A stretch of DNA of 64,000 nucleotides from Hydrogenovibrio sp. JE_KL2. Its GTDB lineage: Bacteria > Pseudomonadota > Gammaproteobacteria > Thiomicrospirales > Thiomicrospiraceae. This document shows, piece after piece, positions 36,605-44,988 of this stretch. The first letter of the stretch is position 1. Each line of letters opens with the position of its first letter. A program made the position numbers and the translations under genes. The DNA lies in contig NZ_WBJR01000005.1 in NCBI RefSeq assembly GCF_009296185.1, positions 124,001 through 188,000 of the forward strand, given 5' to 3'. Under the pieces are notes generated by a model, which had not been told where the DNA came from, searched no databases, and saw only the letters and a list, made by a program, of their open reading frames with translations.

Positions 36605-37632
36605 GAACATCCATAAACCCTAAACTGGCACTAGGTCTACTTGGCATCGGCTTGATCGTGTTTTGCGCGATCTCCTTGAGTGTTGGTGCCATGAATTTAA
36701 GCGTCAGTGACGTGTTGGGCAGTGTTTTCGGGCGTGCAGTCGATCAACAAACAGATTTGGTGGTAATGGATATTCGCCTCCCAAGAGTGCTACTTGGCGT
36801 TATGGTCGGCGCGGCACTGGCGATTTCCGGTGCGGTGATGCAGGGACTGTTCCGCAATCCGTTGGCTGACCCCGCTTTGGTCGGTGTATCCAGTGGGGCG
36901 GCGTTGGCGGCGGTGACGGTGATTGTGCTGGGCGGTACCTGGTTACAGTCTTGGACGGGTTGGTTGGAGTCGCTGGCGATTCCGCTGGCGGCTTTTTTAG
37001 GTGGCATTTTGGTCACCATCGTTATTTTCAAGTTTTCGACCCGTAACGGACGAACCGATGTCGGTTTGATGTTGTTGAGCGGTATCGCCATCAACGCGAT
37101 TGCCGGCTCTGCAACCGGATTGTTGACTTATGTCGCCAGTGACGAAGCGCTGAGATCGCTGACTTTTTGGAGTATGGGGTCGCTGGCAAGTGCCACTTGG
37201 CAGGATGTTGCGATTGTGACCGTGCCCACCTTGTTGGCGTTGGCGATCTTGCCGTTTTTTGCACGCGCTTTAAACAGTTTTTTGATGGGGGAGTCGGTTT
37301 CCTACCAAAGTGGATTCAATGTCAAACAGCTTAAACGGGTCACCATCGCTTTGACGGCTTTAGCCGTTGGTGCCGCGGTGTCGGTGAGTGGTTTGATTGG
37401 GTTTGTCGGTTTGGTTGCCCCTCATTTGGTCAGGTTGATTCTCGGGCCGGATCATCGTTGGGTGATTCCCGGCAGTGCTTTGATGGGCGGGATGTTGGTG
37501 TTGGTGTCAGATATTCTGGCAAGAACGCTATTGTCGCCCGCAGAATTACCCATCGGTATTCTGATGTCCGCCATCGGTGGGCCTTTCTTCTTATGGTTGC
37601 TGATGCAACATCGTTCACGTATCAGGCTGTAG
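36601..37632 (+). CDS. hmuU: Haem ABC transporter permease
   Basis: A 343-residue FecCD-type permease with about ten spans. Features are DIRLPRVLLGVMVGAALAISGAVMQGLFRNPLADPALVG (the canonical FecCD block, about 58-96) and the C-terminal GLVAPHLVRLILGPDHRWVIP (EAA-type loop). Start is TTG at 36601, overlapping the hmuT stop as TTGA; no ATG lies close enough to the conserved N-terminus. Confidence 0.94.
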   Translation: MRTSINPKLALGLLGIGLIVFCAISLSVGAMNLSVSDVLGSVFGRAVDQQTDLVVMDIRLPRVLLGVMVGAALAISGAVMQGLFRNPLADPALVGVSSGAALAAVTVIVLGGTWLQSWTGWLESLAIPLAAFLGGILVTIVIFKFSTRNGRTDVGLMLLSGIAINAIAGSATGLLTYVASDEALRSLTFWSMGSLASATWQDVAIVTVPTLLALAILPFFARALNSFLMGESVSYQSGFNVKQLKRVTIALTALAVGAAVSVSGLIGFVGLVAPHLVRLILGPDHRWVIPGSALMGGMLVLVSDILARTLLSPAELPIGILMSAIGGPFFLWLLMQHRSRIRL

Positions 37633-37644
37633 GAGATAGACAAT

Positions 37645-38451
37645 ATGTTATCAACGATTGATTTACAACTGGCCTTGGAGTCCAAACAAGGCAGTAAAAC
37701 CATTCTGAACAAGGTTTCTTTGAATGTGTCCGCAGGCGAATTGATGGTGGTGCTTGGCCCCAACGGAGCGGGGAAATCTACCTTATTGAAATGTTTGTCC
37801 GGTGAAATGAAACCGACAGCGGGCAGTGCGATGATGGATGCGGTACCTCTGCATTTATTAGCGCCAGAAGACCTTGCATTACGCCGTGCGGTGATGCCTC
37901 AGTCGGTGCAGCTGGATTTTCCTTTTTCGGTGACGGAAGTTGTGGAAATGGGACAGCGCCATGCCTTATCGACCATCGAGCTACAACAGATAGTCGATAA
38001 AGCACTGGGTATGTTTGACGTACAACACTTGAAAGCGCGCGATTATTTGACATTATCCGGTGGAGAGCAGCAACGTGTGCAGCTTGCCCGTGTGGTGGGG
38101 CAGCTTTTGGCTGCCATGGAGTTCAAGCAGGTCGTGCCGGGGTATCTTTTATTGGATGAATGTACGTCCAGTTTGGATTTGTCCCATCAGCATTTGGTGT
38201 TTAAAGTGGCGAGACAGCTTGCGGATCATCATGGGATGGGGGTACTGATGATTTTGCATGACCTGAATCTTGCGTCCCAGTATGCCGACCAACTGGTGCT
38301 GATGAAGCAGGGTGAAATCCGTTATCAAGGTTCTCCGATAGAAGTGCTGACCGAAGCGGTAGTGCAGGAAATCTATGACTTTCCGGTGAAGGTTTTACCT
38401 CCGCAAGAGGGGGTGAATGATTGGCCGTTGGTGTTGCCTTTGAGTCATTAA
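37645..38451 (+). CDS. hmuV: Haem ABC transporter ATP-binding protein
   Basis: A 268-residue ATPase that drives haem import with HmuU. Walker A is GPNGAGKST (about 37-45), the signature is LSGGEQQRVQLARV and the switch histidine is in ILHDLN. Walker B is LLLDECTSSLD, where most relatives have LLLDEPTS: the usual proline is cysteine, while the catalytic glutamate is kept. Start 12 bases after hmuU with AGGAGAT upstream. It ends the haem operon; repeat R copy 6 follows. Confidence 0.94.
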   Translation: MLSTIDLQLALESKQGSKTILNKVSLNVSAGELMVVLGPNGAGKSTLLKCLSGEMKPTAGSAMMDAVPLHLLAPEDLALRRAVMPQSVQLDFPFSVTEVVEMGQRHALSTIELQQIVDKALGMFDVQHLKARDYLTLSGGEQQRVQLARVVGQLLAAMEFKQVVPGYLLLDECTSSLDLSHQHLVFKVARQLADHHGMGVLMILHDLNLASQYADQLVLMKQGEIRYQGSPIEVLTEAVVQEIYDFPVKVLPPQEGVNDWPLVLPLSH

Positions 38452-38493
38452 AGGTGACTTAAAGGCGTCTCAAACTCTTGTCAAAGTCTTCCA

Positions 38494-38512
38494 CCCCAAC
38501 CTGGCAGATTTT
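38494..38512 (-). repeat. Dispersed repeat R, copy 6
   Basis: Exact 19-base copy between hmuV and ttcA, 43 bases after the hmuV stop. It is preceded by CTG and followed by T in its own orientation. Confidence 0.95.
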
Positions 38513-38560
38513 CAGCATCGTTTGCGGTAAAATACGCGGATTGAATGAAACGAGTCGATC

Positions 38561-39445
38561 ATGTCAGAAACCACAGTAAACGAAGCCGAAGAATTGTCTG
38601 TTGAAGCCTTGTCCGAAGTCGCTGCGGAAGTGCTTGAACCGAAACTGTCTAAAAAAGAACGCACCAAAGACTGGATTATTCCACCGAAAGCGATTCTAAA
38701 GCCAGTTGGGCGCGCGATTGCGCAGTATAAGATGATTCAAGAAGGGGATAGAATCCTATTAGGCTTATCTGGCGGTAAGGATTCTCTCGCGCTGCTGGCG
38801 GTGTTGAAACATATGCAACGCCACTCGCCGGTGAAGTTCGAGTTGGCGGCTTGCACCATTGACCCGGAGATTCCAGGATTCGACCCTTCGCCATTGAAGC
38901 AATGGGTTGCCGAGAAGATGGACATTCCTTATTTCTATGAAGCGGAAGACTTGGTGGCACTTGCCAATGCGCATATGAAAGGGGATTCTTTCTGTAGTTT
39001 CTGCGCGCGCCAGAAGCGCGGCAAGCTGTATACCGTCTGTCGTCGTGAGGGTTACAATGTGTTGGCGTTGGCGCAGCACTTGGATGACTTGGCGGAGAGT
39101 TTCATTATGTCGGCATTCAATGCCGGTGAATTGCGCACCATGAAAGCGCATTACCTGAACAATGAAAAAGACATCCGTATTATTCGTCCGTTTGTTCGTG
39201 TGCGCGAAAATCAAACCAGAGATTTTGCCCGTTCAGCCGAGTTGCCGGTGATTCCGGACAACTGCCCGGCTTGTTATGCCAAGCCGCAAGAACGTCAGCG
39301 CATGAAAGAGTTGCTGTTGGCGGAAGAAAAACACAACAAACATCTCTATGCGAATTTGTGGACGGCAATGCAACCTCTGATTGCCGATGATAATCATGAG
39401 GGATTATCTGGGTTGTCTGAGCAAAACCAAGCGGAAAACAACTAG
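38561..39445 (+). CDS. ttcA: tRNA 2-thiocytidine biosynthesis protein
   Basis: Thiolates cytidine 32 of tRNA through an iron-sulfur cluster and an adenylated intermediate. The 294-residue protein has the PP-loop SGGKDSLALL (about 70-79) and cysteine pairs CSFC and CPAC, which bind the cluster. The 40-residue N-terminal extension (TVNEAEELSVEALSEV and on) is acidic and probably disordered. Two bases separate it from the acyltransferase gene, with which it is likely co-transcribed. Confidence 0.95.
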   Translation: MSETTVNEAEELSVEALSEVAAEVLEPKLSKKERTKDWIIPPKAILKPVGRAIAQYKMIQEGDRILLGLSGGKDSLALLAVLKHMQRHSPVKFELAACTIDPEIPGFDPSPLKQWVAEKMDIPYFYEAEDLVALANAHMKGDSFCSFCARQKRGKLYTVCRREGYNVLALAQHLDDLAESFIMSAFNAGELRTMKAHYLNNEKDIRIIRPFVRVRENQTRDFARSAELPVIPDNCPACYAKPQERQRMKELLLAEEKHNKHLYANLWTAMQPLIADDNHEGLSGLSEQNQAENN

Positions 39446-39447
39446 AA

Positions 39448-40380
39448 ATGAGTCAATCTTCTAACGCGCACGCCACGAAAGATAAGCCCCTTTTTGGAAA
39501 GCTGGTTATTGGTTTAATCCGTTTGTTATCGCACTTTTCTTTGAAAAACCAGCAACGGGTAGGATCGGCATTGGGTCGCTTTCTTTCTTGGTTTCCTAAC
39601 TATAACCGCAATGTGGTGCGAGCCAACCTGAAGCAGGCGTATCCAGATTTGACGGATGCCGAACGTAAGCAGTTGGAATTGAAAGTCCTTCAAGAAAACG
39701 CCAAGGGCTTTGCTGAGCTGGGCGCCGTTTGGGAGTGGCCGATTGAGCGTCTTTTGCCTTATATTCGCGAAGTACATGGGTATGAATTGCTGGATCAAGC
39801 ATTTTCAAAGCAAAAAGGTGTCATTATGTTGTCCCCGCATTTTGGTTGCTGGGAAGCTACGGCGGTATATCTCAGCAATACCTATGACTTTACCTTTCTT
39901 TATCAGCCGCAGTCGTTGCCGACTATTGAAAACTATATTGTCAAAGCACGTTCTAGAGTAAAAACCTCAACCCCTGCACCGACCAATATCAAGGGCGTGC
40001 GTTTGATGTTTCAGAGGTTGAAGGACAATAAAATGGTCGGTATTCTGCCGGACCAGGACCCCGGTGAATCGGGCGGTATTCATGCGCCGTTTTTCGGTTA
40101 TCCGGCGCGCACCATGACATTGGTTTCCAAGCTGGCTGCCAAGGCGCAGTGCGATGTATTATTCATCGTCGCGGAGCGCTTGCCGAATGGTGAAGGTTTC
40201 GATCTGCATATTTTTCCGGCGGACAGCGACATTGCTTCCACAGATGAGTTGACTGCGGCGACTGCGTTAAACCGTGGCGTTGAGAAAGTCATTGCCATCA
40301 ATCCCGCGCAATATCTCTGGACTTACAAGCGTTTCCGCCATCCGCCAAAGGATGTCAAAGACCTTTATAAAAAGCCGTAG
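39448..40380 (+). CDS. LpxL/HtrB-type lipid A acyltransferase
   Basis: Adds a secondary acyl chain to lipid A at the inner membrane. A 310-residue protein with the catalytic H-x4-E motif HFGCWE (His131, Glu136) following VIMLSPHFG, and further family segments (GILPDQDPGESGGIHAPFFG and YLWTYKRFRHPP). LpxL and LpxM cannot be separated by eye. It follows ttcA closely and converges with the EamA gene. Confidence 0.92.
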   Translation: MSQSSNAHATKDKPLFGKLVIGLIRLLSHFSLKNQQRVGSALGRFLSWFPNYNRNVVRANLKQAYPDLTDAERKQLELKVLQENAKGFAELGAVWEWPIERLLPYIREVHGYELLDQAFSKQKGVIMLSPHFGCWEATAVYLSNTYDFTFLYQPQSLPTIENYIVKARSRVKTSTPAPTNIKGVRLMFQRLKDNKMVGILPDQDPGESGGIHAPFFGYPARTMTLVSKLAAKAQCDVLFIVAERLPNGEGFDLHIFPADSDIASTDELTAATALNRGVEKVIAINPAQYLWTYKRFRHPPKDVKDLYKKP

Positions 40381-40386
40381 CGGTTT

Positions 40387-41325
40387 TTAAGCCGCTTTCT
40401 CGTCCGTTTTGACGGCGTTTTTCTCCGACTTTTTAAATGTCAGCAAAGTCACCCCGAGCGTGACCAAAATCATACCGATGGCATGATAGACGGTGAAGGG
40501 TTCGTGCAAAATCCAGATAGCCAGAAAGATCGTCATAATGGGGCCAAGTGTACCGATAATGCCGGTTTGTGCTGGACCGATACGGTGAATTGCTTCGGCA
40601 ATCATAAAGCTGGGAATCACGGTGCTGAAAATCGCCAGTAAAAACAGCCATAGCCAAGCTTCGCGCGTGATAACCAATGCCGAAAAGTCGAAAAACGCGA
40701 AATAGTAAATCAATACGAATACACTCGACACGGTCATCGCCAAACTGGTGAACCATAGACTACCGATAGCGGTAATTGCCTGTTTCCCAAACGACACATA
40801 GATGGCAAAACTCACTGCCGCCAAGAAGACGAACAGGGTTCCCCAGATGGTTTCATCGCCAAAGACTTTTAACTCCTCTGCGAAGACCACCCACAGACCG
40901 CTGTAGGTGATGATGAAGGACAAAATCACTTTTCGGGTCAGCGGCGTCTTGAAAAACAAAGCGCCCAGAATGGCGGTGATAATTGGGTAGGTGAACAGGG
41001 TCAACCGTTCCAGTTGGGCGGTGATGTATTCCAACCCTTTCAAGTCAAGCCATGACGATAGGAAGTAGCCCATAAAGCCAAGCAACAGGATACTGACGAA
41101 ACGGTTTTTCAAAACCGTGCGTTCCAAGGGTTGGTAGCGAGCCAGCCAGACCATGATGGCAAGGTAAATCGGCAGGGAAATCGCCATGCGGAGCATCAGC
41201 ACGCTATCGGTATCCAGACCTTGTGCATAAGCCAGTTTGATAAAAATAGACTTAAGCGAAAATAAGGCGGTGCCGGCAATCGCTAGAAAAAAACCGACCA
41301 ATATCTGTGGCGATTGTAATTGCAT
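40387..41325 (-). CDS. EamA/DMT family transporter
   Basis: A 312-residue inner-membrane protein with about ten spans formed by two EamA repeats (about 10-145 and 160-300). The second repeat ends with GPAQTGIIGTLGPIMTIFLAIWILHEPF, a hallmark of the family. Substrates of this type are metabolites or amino acids; nothing here narrows it. The stop lies 6 bases from the acyltransferase stop. Confidence 0.88.
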   Translation of the reverse strand: MQLQSPQILVGFFLAIAGTALFSLKSIFIKLAYAQGLDTDSVLMLRMAISLPIYLAIMVWLARYQPLERTVLKNRFVSILLLGFMGYFLSSWLDLKGLEYITAQLERLTLFTYPIITAILGALFFKTPLTRKVILSFIITYSGLWVVFAEELKVFGDETIWGTLFVFLAAVSFAIYVSFGKQAITAIGSLWFTSLAMTVSSVFVLIYYFAFFDFSALVITREAWLWLFLLAIFSTVIPSFMIAEAIHRIGPAQTGIIGTLGPIMTIFLAIWILHEPFTVYHAIGMILVTLGVTLLTFKKSEKNAVKTDEKAA

Positions 41326-41374
41326 GTTGGTGCTTCCGTAAGTTGAAGAGTGAGTATAGAGAAATAACCGATAA

Positions 41375-41393
41375 CCCCAACCTGGCAGATTTT
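41375..41393 (-). repeat. Dispersed repeat R, copy 7
   Basis: Exact 19-base copy in the 113-base gap between the methyltransferase stop and the EamA start, about 50 bases upstream of EamA. It is flanked by ATT and T in its own orientation, so it lacks the usual TGA/CTG. Confidence 0.95.
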
Positions 41394-41438
41394 AATGTGC
41401 TTAGGCGAGTGTCTGGGTGCAGCGCGTGAGACGAGGGA

Positions 41439-42050
41439 TTAATTTAACGGTTTGCTTCCAATATACCATGCCTGACGGGTGGTATTGGAGATTTTGTCGC
41501 GATTGGGAGAGTGTTCTTCTGTTGGTGCAGAAGGCAAAAATCCTTCACCGTAGATTTCGGTGGTGAGGGAAGGGAACGCTTTACTGAACTCTGACGATTT
41601 GAGGTAGAAGTCAGGATTGCTCGGTGCATTCGCTTGCACAGGCGCAAGATAGGTTTGGTAAAACAGTTTGCCGCCCGGTTTTAACGCTTGCTCGATTTGC
41701 GGGAAGAGTTGTCTATCTAGATAGAGGCTAACAGTAATGACGTCAAAGCGTTGGTAAGGCAGTAGCATTTGCGTCAAGTCGCACAGAGTTGGTTGTATCG
41801 GCAGGCGGTTTACTGCGGCCCAATTGTTGAGCTCGGTTAAGGCGACGTCGGAAATATCCCAAGCTTCCACAGATAAGCCGCACTGCGTCATAAAGCGGGC
41901 ATTGCCGCCAAGGCCGCAAGCCAAGTCGAGCCCTTTTCCTTTTAATGGAAGCAATTCGGGATGTTGTTGCAGAACCCAAGCTGGGGAAACAGATTGCTTA
42001 GCGTCGCGTTGTTGGTATTTTGCGTCCCACTTCTGTGCTGCACTGGTCAT
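41439..42050 (-). CDS. SAM-dependent methyltransferase (TehB-like)
   Basis: A 203-residue cytoplasmic class I methyltransferase. The cofactor motif is GLDLACGLGGNARFM near residue 40-54, followed by VEAWDISDVAL and FDVITVSLYLDR. It resembles small TehB/UbiE-like proteins; substrate unknown. It lies 4 bases downstream of trkH in the same direction, so it may be the last gene of the long leftward cluster. Confidence 0.85.
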   Translation of the reverse strand: MTSAAQKWDAKYQQRDAKQSVSPAWVLQQHPELLPLKGKGLDLACGLGGNARFMTQCGLSVEAWDISDVALTELNNWAAVNRLPIQPTLCDLTQMLLPYQRFDVITVSLYLDRQLFPQIEQALKPGGKLFYQTYLAPVQANAPSNPDFYLKSSEFSKAFPSLTTEIYGEGFLPSAPTEEHSPNRDKISNTTRQAWYIGSKPLN

Positions 42051-42053
42051 GGA

Positions 42054-43505
42054 TTATGATCTCCAGAAGGCAGAGGTAAAGAGTACCAATAGAGTGAAAA
42101 TCTCCAGACGACCCAGTAGCATGGCAAAGGTCAGCACCCACTTCATCGGAGAAGTGAGTGATTGGTAGTTGGTCGACACATCACCTAATCCCGGTCCCAG
42201 GTTGTTGATGGTTGCCGCGACGGCTGAGAAGGCGGTGACCTGATCCATTCCAAGCATCATCAGTATCATCATCAGCCCAATAAAAGAGACGACATAGAGT
42301 GAGAAGAACCCCCAGACAGAAGTGATAACCCGGTCTGGTACCGCTCTGCCGTTGAGTTTAACCGGCATCAAGGCGTTAGGGTGAAGCAGGCGTTTGATTT
42401 CGCGGCTCCCCTGTTTTGCCAATAGCAAGAAACGAATGACTTTCATCCCACCCGCGGTTGAGCCTGCCGAGCCGCCGATAAAGCTCAAGAATATCAACAT
42501 GACAGGCAGGAATGCCGGCCATACAGCAAACTCGGCGCTGGTAAACCCGGTGGTGGTGGCGATGGAAATTGTTTGGAAAGCGCCATATCGCAAGGCTTCA
42601 AGCCAATCGTGGTAAAACCCTTTGTAGTGCAAGTACAGGGTGGTTACGGCAATCCCGACGATGAGTATAAGGGTGTAAACTTTAAACTCAGGATCCAGTA
42701 GATAAGGTTTGTTCGATAAACTTCTGAAAGCGGTGAAATGCAGTGCGAAGTTGATCCCCGCCAAATACATGAACACCATCGAAACAATTTCGATATTAAC
42801 GTTATGGTAGAAACCGATACTGGCGTCATGCGTTGAGAAGCCTCCAATTGCTACCGTGGAGAAGCTGTGGGCAAAAGCATCGAACCAGTTCATGCCAGCA
42901 AGCCAGTAGGCAATGGCGCAGGCAAGCGTCAATCCGAGATAGATGAGCCATAAGGCTTTTGCCGTCTCGGAGATCCGTGGCGCAAGTTTGGAGTCTTTCA
43001 GTGGTCCCGGCATTTCTGCACGATAGAGCTGCATGCCTCCGATGCCCAGCATCGGTAGAATGGCGACTGCTAAGACGATAATCCCCATACCGCCCATCCA
43101 TTGTAGTTGTTGGCGATACCAGAGAATGGAGTGTGGTAGCGTGTCCAAAGACGTTAAGACAGTCGCCCCGGTAGTTGTTAGCGCTGAGAAGGATTCAAAA
43201 ATCGCATCGGTCGGTGGCATAAAGGTATTGGATGCGAAATACATCGGAATGGCACCGGCAAAGCCCAGTGCGGTCCAGAACATGACAACAATCAGAAAGC
43301 CGTCGCGTATCTTGAGTTCATGGCGGTTGTGCCGCGTCGGATACCACATGGCGACGCCGAGTAGAAACAGTCCAATCATGGATTTGACAAAGTCTTCCAA
43401 TCCGCCATCCTGATAGATGAGTGCGATCAAGATAGGAGGGATCAGTGTCAAACTGAAGACCATCAACAGCAGACCGAGAATTTTTATAATGAGTCTTTTA
43501 TGCAT
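42054..43505 (-). CDS. trkH: Trk potassium uptake channel subunit TrkH
   Basis: A 483-residue potassium-translocating membrane subunit with four pore-loop repeats. Selectivity-type segments include ALTTTGATVL (about 110), STVAIGGFSTHDAS, ATTTGFTSAEF and AAATINNLGPGLG. It works with TrkA, encoded just upstream, which gates it in response to nucleotides. Start at 43505, 61 bases after trkA. Confidence 0.95.
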   Translation of the reverse strand: MHKRLIIKILGLLLMVFSLTLIPPILIALIYQDGGLEDFVKSMIGLFLLGVAMWYPTRHNRHELKIRDGFLIVVMFWTALGFAGAIPMYFASNTFMPPTDAIFESFSALTTTGATVLTSLDTLPHSILWYRQQLQWMGGMGIIVLAVAILPMLGIGGMQLYRAEMPGPLKDSKLAPRISETAKALWLIYLGLTLACAIAYWLAGMNWFDAFAHSFSTVAIGGFSTHDASIGFYHNVNIEIVSMVFMYLAGINFALHFTAFRSLSNKPYLLDPEFKVYTLILIVGIAVTTLYLHYKGFYHDWLEALRYGAFQTISIATTTGFTSAEFAVWPAFLPVMLIFLSFIGGSAGSTAGGMKVIRFLLLAKQGSREIKRLLHPNALMPVKLNGRAVPDRVITSVWGFFSLYVVSFIGLMMILMMLGMDQVTAFSAVAATINNLGPGLGDVSTNYQSLTSPMKWVLTFAMLLGRLEIFTLLVLFTSAFWRS

Positions 43506-43566
43506 TGTCGATTCTTAGGCGGTTATAGCGCGAGTCATTGTACGGTTCATTGTAAATGCAGTCATC

Positions 43567-44967
43567 TTATAACCAACCGGCCTTTTCTTTTGGAATGAAG
43601 AGTTCCGCAACATCCTTGGCACGGGATCGGTCGGTCAGGAAAAGCACCACATGGTCTTCGGCTTCGATGGTAATGTCGCGATGGGCGATCATCACGTGGT
43701 CTTCGCGGATAACGCAACCAATGGTAATATCCGTCGGCCAATCAATTTCACCGATGCGCTTGCCGATGATTTTAGAGGTGTTTTCACTGCCGTGAACGAT
43801 AACCTCCATGGCTTCCGCTGCGCCGCGTCTCAGAGTAAAGGCCTTAACCGTATCCCCTTGGCGCATATAGTGGAGTAAATGGCTGGTGGTAATCTGGTCG
43901 GCAGAAATCGCAACATCAATACTGTTCAGGTGAATCAAGTCAATGTAAGACTGATTGTTGACCAGTGCAATAACGCGTTTAACGCCCAGCTTTTTCGCCA
44001 ACATACCTGAAATGATATTCGCCTCGTCCGAGTTGGTGACCGCTAGGAAAAGATCGATTTCATCAATGTTCTCTTCAATCAACAAGGACTTATCCGATAC
44101 GTCACCATGGATGATAATAGTCTCGTCAAGCGTTTCGGCAATGACACGCGCGCGTTCAATGTTGTGGTCAATGATTTTGACTTTGTGTTTTTGTCTTTCC
44201 AGCTCTTTGGCAAGGTTGTAGCCGATGTTTCCGCCACCGGCGATCATGATATTACGCGTTGGGCGCAATTTGCTTTGACGCAAGCTTTTGATGATGGTCG
44301 GAATCGCGTTAGGCACCGCCATGAAAAAGACCTCATCGTCTTCTCTAAGGCGCACACTTCCCGTAGGCATTACCACCTCCCCTTTACGGTAGATGGCGAC
44401 AATGCGGGTTTCCACACCGGCAGGCAAGTGGTTTTTGATATCACGGATTTCTTTGTTGATCAGCAGGCTGCCGGCACGTACGCGCAGTGCAAGGATTCGT
44501 ACTTTTGAATCGGCAAAGTCGACAACCTGCAAAGAACCGGGATAGGCAATTAACTGTAGGATATAGTCTTTCACCAGACTTTCCGGGCTGATGAGCACGT
44601 TAATCGGAATGGCGTCGGTGTTTTGATTGCGGTCGAACAACTCAGGATGATTCAGGAAGCTAGGGCTTCGCACCCTTGCGATTTTGGTAGGTGTCTTGTG
44701 CATGACATGCGCCAACTGGCAGGCGACGATATTGGTGTCGTCGTTTTGGGTGGTGGCGATCAGCATGTCCGCTTCTTCAATGTCCGCTTGCAATAAGATG
44801 TCCGGGTCGGATGCGTGTCCGGTGATGGTGCGAATATCTAACCGATCTTGAAGTTGTCGTAGACGACCTTGATCCAAATCGACGACGGTGACATCGTTAT
44901 TTTCATCGGAGAGAAGCTCTGCAAGTGATGTGCCGACCTGTCCGGCGCCTAAGATGATAATATTCAT
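43567..44967 (-). CDS. trkA: Trk potassium uptake regulatory subunit TrkA
   Basis: A 466-residue cytoplasmic ring-forming subunit with two tandem RCK units. The first Rossmann loop is IILGAGQVGTSLAELL (about 3-18) and the second is MIAGGGNIGYNLAKELE (about 237-253), each followed by a TrkA-C domain. Length fits proteobacterial TrkA. It follows the ntrX-like gene by 21 bases, an arrangement common in gammaproteobacteria. Confidence 0.96.
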   Translation of the reverse strand: MNIIILGAGQVGTSLAELLSDENNDVTVVDLDQGRLRQLQDRLDIRTITGHASDPDILLQADIEEADMLIATTQNDDTNIVACQLAHVMHKTPTKIARVRSPSFLNHPELFDRNQNTDAIPINVLISPESLVKDYILQLIAYPGSLQVVDFADSKVRILALRVRAGSLLINKEIRDIKNHLPAGVETRIVAIYRKGEVVMPTGSVRLREDDEVFFMAVPNAIPTIIKSLRQSKLRPTRNIMIAGGGNIGYNLAKELERQKHKVKIIDHNIERARVIAETLDETIIIHGDVSDKSLLIEENIDEIDLFLAVTNSDEANIISGMLAKKLGVKRVIALVNNQSYIDLIHLNSIDVAISADQITTSHLLHYMRQGDTVKAFTLRRGAAEAMEVIVHGSENTSKIIGKRIGEIDWPTDITIGCVIREDHVMIAHRDITIEAEDHVVLFLTDRSRAKDVAELFIPKEKAGWL

Positions 44968-44988
44968 AATCTCTGGAATTCGTTCATT

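Noticed and set aside
40375-40400. Possible terminator between the acyltransferase and EamA genes (AGCGG...CCGCT)
   Set aside because: The stem is only four to five pairs and overlaps a stop codon.
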